Shown: in pieces, positions 1-8,187 of the stretch
Numbering within the stretch: the stretch's first letter is position 1
How the letters are laid out: the number at the start of each line of letters is the position of its first letter
Virus record (IMG/VR): IMGVR_UViG_3300044972_000269
Span: 1-28,990 of that record
Reading direction: 5' to 3' (one strand)
Source of the DNA: a virus
DNA length: 28,990 bases
Position numbers and translations under genes: made by a program
The notes under the pieces: generated by a model
Databases searched by the model: none
Seen by the model: the letters and a program-made list of their open reading frames with translations, nothing else
What the model was told of the DNA's origin: nothing

Positions 1-3000
1 GGAATTGTAAAAGCACAAGACCAAAACGAGAACCTTGGCAAACTTGCCGAGATGCTTGGCAGTGCGCGTGACGTTGGCAATCAATACACAGTTCCAAGTT
101 GGGTGCCACTAGCCGGTGGCGTAGGTGCTGGTGATTTACTCATGGGCAAAACACCAGAAGAGATTGAGAACTGGTCTTATGGCAATGCACCAATGCAGAT
201 ACCAGAGATGAGCAACGTACCACAGTTTAAACGTGGTCGTGCGCAGTCACTTGCTGATGCACTGACAACATTAGCACCAGGTGTTAAGGCAACGGAAGGT
301 TTACCAGCAGGATTATCATTCATTGGGCCTAAATCAAGAAACTGGGATAAGGTAGCTGCTGAATTAGCCGCTAAGAAATTAGATGAAGGCGCAGATCCAG
401 CAGAAGTGTGGCGCGAGCATTTGATTGGTCGTATGCCGGATAAAACTTTGTTTAGTGAGATTAGTGATAAAGAAATGTCGCATGTTATCCCATTAAATAA
501 ATGGGTAAACAGAGAAAATGGGCAATTTATGGCTCCAAACATAAGTACAGCTTGGGATGAAGCTGCCAGCACTTTAACGCCAAATGCACCAGTTAGAATA
601 AAAAGATTATTTGAACACGATCAATTAAAAAATGAATACCCTTATGGGTTTACTAAAAATTATGAAAATCAAAGCATTATGGATATGCCGGTTTTTATGC
701 AAGAAAAAAATAGTAAATCTTATGGTTCTTTAGGTGATGGGGATCTAACATTAAACCCATCTTTGCTACCAAAAGAGGCAAGAAGCACTGTATTGCATGA
801 ATTGCAACACGCTATTCAAAACCAAGAAGGTTGGGGTAAAGGTGGTAGTCCAGCAGAGTTTGAATTAAGTGATTTTTCCAAATCTTATTGGCAAAACATA
901 TATGACAAATCAAACGATCAACAATCGGAATTGTTGCAATCTTTATTAGAGAAAAAGAAAGCAGGCGAAATTGATAATAACGATATACGTTTGCAAATGG
1001 AAAGCCTAGCAAATAGAAATGGAAGAAGCATAGCTGAAACAATGTTGCGCAGAGATAAAAATCCAATTGAAAGTTATAAAAGATTGGCAGGCGAAGCACA
1101 AGCACGCGCAACACAAGATCGTCTTGATATGGACATGGCGCAACGTCGTGAAAACTATCCACTTGCTGGTGGTAAGTTGTCTGATATTCCATTAGAGGAC
1201 TTGATTTATAAGTATGAGGGTAATGGGCCTTCATTAGCAATTAAAGCCTTAAAGTTACATCATGGATCAAATGAGTTTGTACCAAAAATAAAACGCGAAG
1301 GATTATACGATGCAATTTTTGCAACACCAGATAGACATGCTGCATTAAGTCATGGCGATAAAATTTCAAATTATTACGTTAATGAAAATAAAATTGGTCA
1401 TGATTTTGGGGATAAATATGATGAAACAATGAATTTATTGCGTCGTCATTATCCAGAAGCATCTGAGGATGACATTGAAAACATTTTGTATCCAGCAATT
1501 GCAGAAGATGTTACGCCTTGGAATATGAATCATGAAGAAGTTATGCGCGTGACTGGCATACCAGACATGGCAGAATCATCATGGAAACTTCAAGCCGATA
1601 GAGGACGAATTGGAAAAGCTCTTGGTTATGATGCCGTAAAAGTTAGAGATGAGCATGGCGATTCGTACATGATTCCATTTGAATCAAAAGCTAAATATCG
1701 TGCTGGTAGCTTGGATGAGTTGCAAGATAAGTATTATGAAGGTAATGGGCCTTCACTTAGCATGGATCCACTAAGTAAATACAAGGATTACGTTGGTGAA
1801 CATTCTGCACCACTTGGCGATTCTGGTGCGCCACTTCATGACTTAACCGCTAATGAAAACGCTATTTATCCAAGTGATGTGTATTCTTCACAAGCAAATC
1901 AATACTATGGAACTGGCGAACCAGAAGACGCACAACTATTTGCAATGGCACAGCGTCTAAAAGACAAGCCAAATGAAAAAGTTTCTATTTACCGTGCTGT
2001 GCCTAAAATGCAAAGCAACAGTGAAAAAATTGCAGGACTTGAAAAAGATTTAGCAAACTATATGAAACGTGGACGCATGCCAAAAAATGCTGATTTTGAT
2101 AATAAGTCTGATTGGTATGAATGGGCATCAAACGAGCGTGATAGACTTGCATCATTACCAGAAGAAACGATTGAGCCATTATCAATCAATCATGGCGATT
2201 GGGTTGCGCTTGATAAAAAGTACGCAAAAGAACATGGTGAAAGTGCGCTTGGTGGTAATTACAAAATACTTAGCAAGAAAGTTCCTGCGCGTCAGTTATT
2301 CACTAATGGCGATTCTATTCGTGAATGGGGATGGGATTCTCGCTACGCAGAAGGCGGCTCAGTAGACAAAGACAGTTTGCAGTTAGACAAACCACAACGC
2401 ACGCCAAACCATCCAACCAAGTCACATATTGTTAAAACAATGGTTGATGGCAAAGAGAAGGTTATTCGGTTCGGTGAGCAAGGTGCTGAAACAGCAGGCA
2501 AGCCAAAAGAAGGTGAGTCAGATCGCATGACAGCAAAGCGTGAATCATTCAAGGCACGTCATGCAAAGAACATTGCCAAAGGCAAAAGCAGTGCCGCGTA
2601 CTGGGCAGACAAGGTTAAGTGGGCAGAAGGAGGGGAAGTGGATACTTGTTACGCTGAAGGCGGTTCTGTTGTAGGCGATTTACCATTTGATGATACAGAT
2701 CAATTGCGTTTATATCATCAAGCCATGCAACATTTTGATGATTTGATGGAAAACACAGGCGGCTCAAAAAAGATGGGCAAGACTGAGGCGCGTATCAATT
2801 ACAACACCACAACAAAAGGTGATCGTGATCGTGATAAAGATTTGCACACGCTCATTGCTGATTATGGTGTGGACGTTGGCAAAGGCGTTAATCTTAACGC
2901 CACTATGATTAAACCAATGGAAGCCGAAGGTGTTTACCTTGGCAATCTTACTGGTTCAGTTCCTGTTGGCGAAGGTCGTGCGTCACTTGGTTTGCAAGGT

Positions 3001-4806
3001 TTGCACACAAAGTACAGTGATGGGTTGTCTGGGTACACTGCCGGCTATAATGGCAAAGTAGGTGATGGCAATTTAAGCGCAAGTTATTTTGAACCAGCCG
3101 ATCACAACAGTGCTGGTCGTCAAGTGCAACTAGAATACAGTATGCCATTTGCTGATGGTGGCTCAGTATCAGAATTTGAAGATCCAGCGCACGAGCGTTT
3201 GTATCGCAGAGCGATGGCGCACTTTGATGACATGCGTGAAAAGCAAAACTTTGAGGACAATGACTCAATGATTGCATCGACAATCTTGCATCCAGTTGAA
3301 GCGGCAAAGCGTTATGGCAAGCATTTAAACGATATGTATGCAATTGCAACAGATCAGTTAACAGATGCAGAACTTGCAGCCGCTAAAGATGCTGGTTATG
3401 ACGAAGAAAGTTATCCGCTATACGCAATGGAGCATCCAATATTCAGAACTGATGCACAAAAAGCTCAAGCAGGAATGGAGTTTGCTGGTCTTGCGCAAAC
3501 AGGTGCAATGCCGTTTGCTCCAGAAATTAGTCCAGCAACACTTGGTTCAATTAATAGTCCAAAATCACAACTTGGTAAAATTGGAGCAACTAGAGAGAAA
3601 AAAGTAATTACAGAACCAGAAGAAGGATTAAAACTTGGACAACGCATATCAACTGCAAATCCAACTGCAATTGCTGCTGAACAAATGGGATTTCATTCAA
3701 CACCAGAATATATAATTAATTCTGAAATAATGAGATCAAACCCAGAAGCATTTGAAAAAAATATGAAATTGATGGCTGAATATATGCCGTCAAGAAAAAG
3801 ATCAACTGATGCGCGATTTGAAGATTATAAAAATTATATCAGTGACAACTTGTCATATTTAGCAAAACAATCACAAGATGATTTCTTTAAAAGATCTGGC
3901 AATTGGTACAAAGGCGCAAACGCTTTGGCAAATGACATGTCAAATGCGTATGATATTCCAATTGAAGCATCAGCAGGTGTTCTTGCAAGATTATCTCCAG
4001 GAATGGATTGGATGCAAAATGTTGAGCAAGCAGATAGATTAGCCGATATATGGCGAAATCATCAAAATACAATAATGCCATCCGGAGAATTTAAAGGAAC
4101 TAAATTGCAAGACATGCCAGATTCTTCAGCAAAAGCAGCATGGATAAGATCTTTTGATGAACAAACTACGCCAGGTCACTTTTATGGATTAACACCAGAA
4201 GGTGGTTTAACAGAAATTCAGCGAACATTAAAAGGCGAACCAAAATCTTTAATGTGGCAATCAAACGCTAATTTGTTACGAGCAGTTAATATGCTTGAAG
4301 ATTCTAGCATAGAAAATATATCTAAAAACATGGGATTATCTGGTCATAAAATTAGAAATTTCTATAACAATATAGCTGATCCTTTTCATCCAGAAGATAT
4401 AACGATTGATACTCATGCTGTTTCAGCAGGATTGTTAACTCCGTATTCACAAAAAGGAATACCAGTTGGACATGCTTTTGGTGGAGGAGCAATTCCTGGA
4501 GTTGTTGAAGGATCTGCAAAATCTGGTATGGCTAGTGGAATGTATGGATTATATGCGGATGCATATCGTGATGCAGCTAAAAAAGCTGAAGTTATTCCGC
4601 AATCAATGCAATCTCCAACATGGGAGCTAATTAGAGAAAACTTCCCAACATCGGGTGTTCAAAAAGATAAATTGCGCGAAGAAATTGAAAAGCGCGTATT
4701 AAATGATTTGAAAAAAGGAAATATTTCACCAGAAATGGCAAGAGAAAGTATTATTGATATAACAACAAAAGGAAAAGGATTTAAATATCCAGATTGGTAT
4801 AAATAA
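1..4806 (+). CDS. Giant polyvalent phage protein, 5'-truncated (Zn-peptidase-like, ART-like, DUF6321-like and IDTH domains)
   Basis: The frame is open from base 1, so the true start lies left of the window; the first in-window Met is at 52, from which residues are numbered (at least 1584 residues). Domains in order: a zinc-peptidase-like region with HELQH at 249-253 and GEAQAR at 347-352; an ADP-ribosyltransferase-like domain opening with HHGS at 403-406 and ending near 530-560 (DAVKVRDEHG), resembling ART-PolyVal; a second ART-like region from YRAVP (about 647) through HGDWVALD (714-721) to NGDSIREWG (752-760); a DUF6321-like stretch at about 783-857; a beta-rich, repeat-like domain at about 905-1030; and a C-terminal domain at about 1200-1530 with IDTH at 1452-1455, recalling the VDTH motif of HhH-GPD DNA glycosylases. 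Linkers of the form AEGGSV separate domains. Family knowledge: such polyvalent proteins are packaged and ejected to act in the host. Individual enzymatic activities are inferred. Confidence 0.85.
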   Translation, partial: GIVKAQDQNENLGKLAEMLGSARDVGNQYTVPSWVPLAGGVGAGDLLMGKTPEEIENWSYGNAPMQIPEMSNVPQFKRGRAQSLADALTTLAPGVKATEGLPAGLSFIGPKSRNWDKVAAELAAKKLDEGADPAEVWREHLIGRMPDKTLFSEISDKEMSHVIPLNKWVNRENGQFMAPNISTAWDEAASTLTPNAPVRIKRLFEHDQLKNEYPYGFTKNYENQSIMDMPVFMQEKNSKSYGSLGDGDLTLNPSLLPKEARSTVLHELQHAIQNQEGWGKGGSPAEFELSDFSKSYWQNIYDKSNDQQSELLQSLLEKKKAGEIDNNDIRLQMESLANRNGRSIAETMLRRDKNPIESYKRLAGEAQARATQDRLDMDMAQRRENYPLAGGKLSDIPLEDLIYKYEGNGPSLAIKALKLHHGSNEFVPKIKREGLYDAIFATPDRHAALSHGDKISNYYVNENKIGHDFGDKYDETMNLLRRHYPEASEDDIENILYPAIAEDVTPWNMNHEEVMRVTGIPDMAESSWKLQADRGRIGKALGYDAVKVRDEHGDSYMIPFESKAKYRAGSLDELQDKYYEGNGPSLSMDPLSKYKDYVGEHSAPLGDSGAPLHDLTANENAIYPSDVYSSQANQYYGTGEPEDAQLFAMAQRLKDKPNEKVSIYRAVPKMQSNSEKIAGLEKDLANYMKRGRMPKNADFDNKSDWYEWASNERDRLASLPEETIEPLSINHGDWVALDKKYAKEHGESALGGNYKILSKKVPARQLFTNGDSIREWGWDSRYAEGGSVDKDSLQLDKPQRTPNHPTKSHIVKTMVDGKEKVIRFGEQGAETAGKPKEGESDRMTAKRESFKARHAKNIAKGKSSAAYWADKVKWAEGGEVDTCYAEGGSVVGDLPFDDTDQLRLYHQAMQHFDDLMENTGGSKKMGKTEARINYNTTTKGDRDRDKDLHTLIADYGVDVGKGVNLNATMIKPMEAEGVYLGNLTGSVPVGEGRASLGLQGLHTKYSDGLSGYTAGYNGKVGDGNLSASYFEPADHNSAGRQVQLEYSMPFADGGSVSEFEDPAHERLYRRAMAHFDDMREKQNFEDNDSMIASTILHPVEAAKRYGKHLNDMYAIATDQLTDAELAAAKDAGYDEESYPLYAMEHPIFRTDAQKAQAGMEFAGLAQTGAMPFAPEISPATLGSINSPKSQLGKIGATREKKVITEPEEGLKLGQRISTANPTAIAAEQMGFHSTPEYIINSEIMRSNPEAFEKNMKLMAEYMPSRKRSTDARFEDYKNYISDNLSYLAKQSQDDFFKRSGNWYKGANALANDMSNAYDIPIEASAGVLARLSPGMDWMQNVEQADRLADIWRNHQNTIMPSGEFKGTKLQDMPDSSAKAAWIRSFDEQTTPGHFYGLTPEGGLTEIQRTLKGEPKSLMWQSNANLLRAVNMLEDSSIENISKNMGLSGHKIRNFYNNIADPFHPEDITIDTHAVSAGLLTPYSQKGIPVGHAFGGGAIPGVVEGSAKSGMASGMYGLYADAYRDAAKKAEVIPQSMQSPTWELIRENFPTSGVQKDKLREEIEKRVLNDLKKGNISPEMARESIIDITTKGKGFKYPDWYK
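1219..1755 (+). repeat. ART-like domain flanked by short direct repeats
   Basis: The 15-base sequence GGTAATGGGCCTTCA occurs at 1219-1233 and again at 1741-1755, 522 bases (174 codons) apart and in the same frame. Both copies encode the linker NGPS inside EGNGPSL. The pair brackets almost exactly the first ADP-ribosyltransferase-like domain of the polyvalent gene, as expected if that domain was gained, or can be lost, as a cassette through recombination at the linker. Confidence 0.75.
2650..3240 (+). repeat. Duplicated linker module flanking the beta-rich domain
   Basis: Residues 867-900 (2650-2751) and 1033-1063 (3148-3240) of the polyvalent protein share the pattern [YF]A[ED]GGSV, an acidic spacer, then LY..AM.HFDD. 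The two copies differ at many bases, so the duplication is old and conserved at protein level. They enclose the beta-rich domain between them. Two more GG linkers of the same type lie at residues 765-771 and 857-863. Confidence 0.7.
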
Positions 4807-4810
4807 TAAA

Positions 4811-4875
4811 CAGGAGTTGCCCAAGTGACTTGCCCAGATACTTGATGCGTCAGCAACTCCTTTCTGGGTAAGTCA
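4811..4875 (+). promoter_or_regulatory. Interleaved inverted repeats, probable terminator or RNA switch
   Basis: Two long inverted repeats are interleaved. Stem A pairs AGGAGTTGC (4812-4820) with GCAACTCCT (4853-4861), 9 perfect base pairs, followed by a short T run. Stem B pairs TGACTTGCCCAGA (4826-4838) with TCTGGGTAAGTCA (4863-4875), 13 pairs with one G-T wobble. Order is A5', B5', A3', B3', so the stems form a pseudoknot topology or exclude each other. A third small palindrome, CAAGTGACTTG, sits at 4822-4832. The element lies right after the polyvalent stop codon, and arm B3' reaches the expected -35 area of the downstream promoter. A transcription terminator is the plainest reading of stem A; a switch or protein-binding site is inference. 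Confidence 0.6.
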
Positions 4876-4887
4876 ATTATACTAATA

Positions 4888-4896
4888 TGCTATACT
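4888..4896 (+). promoter_or_regulatory. Extended -10 promoter for the head module
   Basis: TGCTATACT matches an extended -10 element (TGn plus TATACT) 33 bases before the portal start codon. A second TATACT lies at 4878-4883. No good -35 hexamer sits 16-18 bases upstream. The AGAGG ribosome binding site at 4918-4922 lies between it and the ATG at 4929. Confidence 0.5.
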
Positions 4897-4928
4897 TCAC
4901 GCAAACGAAACACACACAGAGGTAAACG

Positions 4929-7442
4929 ATGGCACAACAATTTGAAGACGACGAAGATCAAGAACAACCGGATGCACAAGAAGGTGAAAACGTAGATTTT
5001 GAGGATACCGACAAAACTGACGTTGAAGACACTGAGGATGGTGGTGCTATCGTTCGCTTGCAGGATGAAGCAGAGTCACAACAAAACGCAGAGCATTTTG
5101 CTAACATCATTGATGAAGTAGATCAAGGTGATCTTGAGATGGCTATCAGTGAATTGATAGACAAGATTACCAACGACAAAGAAGCACGCGAGAAACGCGA
5201 CAAACAATACGAAGAAGGCATTCGACGCACTGGTCTTGGCGATGATGCACCGGGTGGCGCACAGTTCACCGGTGCAAACAAAGTAGTACATCCAATGCTT
5301 GTTGAAGCGTGCGTGGATTTTTCTGCGCGTGTGATGAAAGAGATTTTCCCCGCTAACGGTCCTGTAAAGAGCAAAATTGTTGGTGAGAAGGATCAAGACA
5401 AAGTAGAGAAAGCAGATCGTAAGACTGATTTCATGAACTGGCAGTTAACCGAGCAGATGGTTGAGTTTCGTGGTGAGCTTGAACAGTTAAGCACGCAACT
5501 TCCACTTGGTGGTGGTCAGTACATGAAATTCATGTGGAATCCACTCTATAAACGTCCGATGGCAGAGTTTGTTCCTATCGATGACATTTATTTGCCGTTT
5601 GCAGCCACAAACTTCTACACAGCCGAACGCAAGACGCATGTGCAGTACATTACCAAGTTTGAGTACAATCGTCGCGTCAAGAGCGGTATGTATATCGATG
5701 TTGACTTGGGTGTGCCAACAGATCCAGAGTTTAGCAAAGCATCACAAGCTAATGACAAAATTGAAGGCCGTAAAGATTTAAGCTACAACGAAGACGGTTT
5801 GCGTACTATTTTTGAGATCTACACATACTTAGATTTTGGCGATGGGCCGGAACCTTACATTTTAAGCGTAGACAAATCCACCGAGAAAGGTTTGTCGCTG
5901 TATCGTAACTGGGAGCCAGAAGACGAACAACGCAAAGAGTTGGAGTGGATTGTTGAATTTGCTTTTGTTCCTTGGCGTGGTGCGTATCCAATCGGCTTGA
6001 CTCACATGATTGGTGGATTGTCTGGCGCAGCAACAGGCGCACTGCGTGCATTGCTTGATTCAGCGCATATTCAAAACGTGCCAACACTGCTAAAGCTCAA
6101 AGGCGGACCGGGCGGTCAAACGCTGAACGTGCAACCCACAGAAGTTGTCGAAATGGAAGGTGGCGCGTTGATTGATGACGTGCGTAAACTTGCCATGCCA
6201 TTGCCATTTAACGGACCATCACCTGTTTTGATGCAGTTGCTTGGCTTCCTTGTTGATACCGGCAAAGGTGTTGTGCAAACCACGTTTGAAAAACTGTCAG
6301 ATCAGAACCCAAATCAACCAGTCGGCACCACAATGGCGTTGATTGAACAGGGTATGGTGGTATTTAACTCGATTCATTCGCGTTTACACAGCTCAATGTC
6401 GCGTAGTTTGAAGATTTTGCACCGAATTAACAGTGCTTATCTGACAATTGAAGACATTAAAGCGCAAGAATCGGGAATTGACATCGAGCCATCTGATTTT
6501 GATGGACCAATGGACATTATTCCTGTCAGTGATCCTGCAATTTTCAGTGAAACACAGCGTTTTGCGCAAATTCAAGCGATTATGCAACGTTCTCAGATAT
6601 TTCCGCAGTTATATGACATGCGAAAAGTCGAGGAAATGTTCCTACGCACATTAAAAGTGCCATCTAGTGAAGTATTGAAGCCAAAACCAGCACAAGATGA
6701 CATGGATCCTGCGTCAGAAAACGTGGCAGCCGCTATGGGTTCGGGAATTTATGTACTTCCACAGCAAGATCACATGGCGCACATCATTACGCACATGGCA
6801 TTTGTTAAATCGCCATTGTTTGGGTCAAATCCTGTGATTGCGAAAACGTTTTTATTTCCAATGGTGGTGCATTTACGCGATCATTTGCTTAATTATTATT
6901 TAACTGAAACTCATGATGCTGTAGATAAAGCACAAAAGCAGCAATTGATTCCAGAAGAAGCACAAAATCAAGTTCAACTGATATTACAAGTGCAACAATT
7001 TATCGAACAGCAAATGAATGGCTTTAGTGAACAATTGCAAGAAATGGATAAGCAAGCAGAGCAATTTAAACCACAGCCACAGCTTCCACCAGATCATGCA
7101 CTTGAAATTGCACAGATGAGCGCAGGTATTCAGCAAAAAGCACTAGATCAAAAAGCACAAACGGATCAAGCAAGATTGCAACTTGAACAGGTTAAATTGC
7201 AAACACAAACGCAGTCTGAACAAGCAAAAATCGCTGCACAACAGCAAGAACGTGCTGACAAGATGCAATCGGAGCAAGCTCGTATCTATGCTGAGAACCA
7301 ACGTGCAATGGCTGAAATTCAAATGCGCGAAGCAATCAACACAGCCGACAACAATACTGCTAAACTTATCACTGCCGCAGAACTGGAGCATGAAAGTAAA
7401 ACGTCATTAACAACAGGAACCGGCATTAACTTTAATCCGTAA
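4929..7442 (+). CDS. Portal protein
   Basis: An 837-residue protein of the length and layout of podovirus portals, the dodecameric ring at the head vertex through which DNA is packaged and ejected and on which the procapsid assembles. The N-terminus (1-60) is strongly acidic. A portal-like core follows, with the conserved-looking GANKVVHPMLVEACVDFSARV stretch near residues 115-137. The C-terminus from about 690 is Gln- and Ala-rich with coiled-coil heptads, as in portals with long barrel or crown extensions. The start follows AGAGG with 6 bases of spacing. It is the first gene of the head module, followed by small proteins, co-chaperonin, scaffold and capsid genes. No terminase lies in the window. 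The assignment rests on recognised sequence character and gene order. Confidence 0.85.
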   Translation: MAQQFEDDEDQEQPDAQEGENVDFEDTDKTDVEDTEDGGAIVRLQDEAESQQNAEHFANIIDEVDQGDLEMAISELIDKITNDKEAREKRDKQYEEGIRRTGLGDDAPGGAQFTGANKVVHPMLVEACVDFSARVMKEIFPANGPVKSKIVGEKDQDKVEKADRKTDFMNWQLTEQMVEFRGELEQLSTQLPLGGGQYMKFMWNPLYKRPMAEFVPIDDIYLPFAATNFYTAERKTHVQYITKFEYNRRVKSGMYIDVDLGVPTDPEFSKASQANDKIEGRKDLSYNEDGLRTIFEIYTYLDFGDGPEPYILSVDKSTEKGLSLYRNWEPEDEQRKELEWIVEFAFVPWRGAYPIGLTHMIGGLSGAATGALRALLDSAHIQNVPTLLKLKGGPGGQTLNVQPTEVVEMEGGALIDDVRKLAMPLPFNGPSPVLMQLLGFLVDTGKGVVQTTFEKLSDQNPNQPVGTTMALIEQGMVVFNSIHSRLHSSMSRSLKILHRINSAYLTIEDIKAQESGIDIEPSDFDGPMDIIPVSDPAIFSETQRFAQIQAIMQRSQIFPQLYDMRKVEEMFLRTLKVPSSEVLKPKPAQDDMDPASENVAAAMGSGIYVLPQQDHMAHIITHMAFVKSPLFGSNPVIAKTFLFPMVVHLRDHLLNYYLTETHDAVDKAQKQQLIPEEAQNQVQLILQVQQFIEQQMNGFSEQLQEMDKQAEQFKPQPQLPPDHALEIAQMSAGIQQKALDQKAQTDQARLQLEQVKLQTQTQSEQAKIAAQQQERADKMQSEQARIYAENQRAMAEIQMREAINTADNNTAKLITAAELEHESKTSLTTGTGINFNP

Positions 7443-7451
7443 GGAGATGAC

Positions 7452-7586
7452 ATGAAAGACACAAAAGGCAAAGAAGTTCCAATGACCGGAGCGGACGTGA
7501 AACAACACAAACGCATGGCGGCTGGTGAAAAAGTCGATGGACAAAAATTACCAGCAGAACCTAAAGGCAAGAAGTCAGCTTGGTGA
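7452..7586 (+). CDS. Small basic protein, 44 aa, unknown function
   Basis: A short reading frame begins at ATG 7452 after a very good AAGGAG site (7441-7446) and ends at TGA 7584-7586. It encodes a Lys-rich, hydrophilic 44-residue protein with no membrane segment. It fills the gap between the portal and the next gene and overlaps the following GTG start (GTGA), which supports translation. Small charged proteins are common here in podovirus head modules, but I recognise no family. Confidence 0.65.
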   Translation: MKDTKGKEVPMTGADVKQHKRMAAGEKVDGQKLPAEPKGKKSAW

Positions 7587-7780
7587 ACATCGAAACCAAG
7601 CTATTAAACAAGCTCAAAGTCGAACAACAAATGTTTGCTGTTGAGGCTTTGAAGAAACCACAAACACGCGATGCCTTCGAGTACGGGTATCGTGTGGGAA
7701 CGGTTGCCGGTTATGAAGCGGCAATCAACGTACTCTTAAATCTTATAGACGAGGATAAACACAGTGACAATGACCTTTGA
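7583..7780 (+). CDS. Small conserved-type phage protein, 65 aa
   Basis: A 65-residue, mostly helical protein with a central RDAFEYGYRVGTVAGYEAAI segment. I prefer the GTG at 7583, which overlaps the TGA of the previous gene as GTGA; a TTG at 7580 is the alternative. The upstream site is weak, so translational coupling to the 44-aa gene is likely. Its end overlaps the start of the co-chaperonin gene by 17 bases. Similar small proteins sit between portal and scaffold in related podoviruses; function unknown. Confidence 0.65.
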   Translation: MNIETKLLNKLKVEQQMFAVEALKKPQTRDAFEYGYRVGTVAGYEAAINVLLNLIDEDKHSDNDL

Positions 7781-8174
7781 GAATGCAATGGCAGAGGCTT
7801 TTCCAGCAGTAGATGCAGGAATTCAGCCTTTTGGAAGCCGCGTTCTGATTCAGATTCGCACTCCAAAAAAGAAAACAAGTGGCGGGATTATTCTCGACAT
7901 TGGAACACAAGACACTGAGAAGTGGAACACACAGATCGGCAAAGTGATTTCGCTAGGACCACTTGCGTTTAAAAACCGTAATGACATGACAGCGTGGCCG
8001 GAAGGTGCATGGTGTCAAGCTGGCGAGTTTGTTCGTGTTGCCAAGTACGGTGGTGATCGTTGGGAAGTTAAAGTTCCCGATACTGACGAATCGGCAATGT
8101 TTGTAATTTTTAACGACTTGGATATTATTGGTCAAGTCACTGGTGATCCATTAAAGATCAAAGCATTCATCTAG
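7764..8174 (+). CDS. GroES-like co-chaperonin (Cpn10 family)
   Basis: A 136-residue protein that matches the GroES fold in outline. GSRVLIQI (24-31) resembles the first core strand. A flexible loop, TPKKKTSGGIIL (33-44), follows; the GGIIL tip corresponds to the GGIVL tripeptide with which GroES binds GroEL. IGKVISLGP then resembles the conserved GKVxAVGxG strand, and GEFVRVAKYGGDRW the later barrel strands. It is longer than host GroES (about 95 residues). Phage co-chaperonins such as T4 gp31 replace GroES to fold a capsid protein too demanding for the host pair; the position just before scaffold and capsid genes fits. The GTG start is chosen because GAGG lies 9 bases upstream; ATG 7770 is the alternative. 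Confidence 0.85.
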   Translation: MTMTFENAMAEAFPAVDAGIQPFGSRVLIQIRTPKKKTSGGIILDIGTQDTEKWNTQIGKVISLGPLAFKNRNDMTAWPEGAWCQAGEFVRVAKYGGDRWEVKVPDTDESAMFVIFNDLDIIGQVTGDPLKIKAFI

Positions 8175-8187
8175 TAGGAGGTGATTT

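Noticed and set aside
177-1240. Antisense reading frames over the polyvalent gene and others like them across the window
   Set aside because: They lack ribosome binding sites, have codon patterns that mirror the sense gene and contain no recognisable domains.
4811-4875. Recombination or attachment site
   Set aside because: The interleaved inverted repeats could suit a recombinase site, but no integrase or recombinase gene is in the window and no second copy of the sequence was seen.
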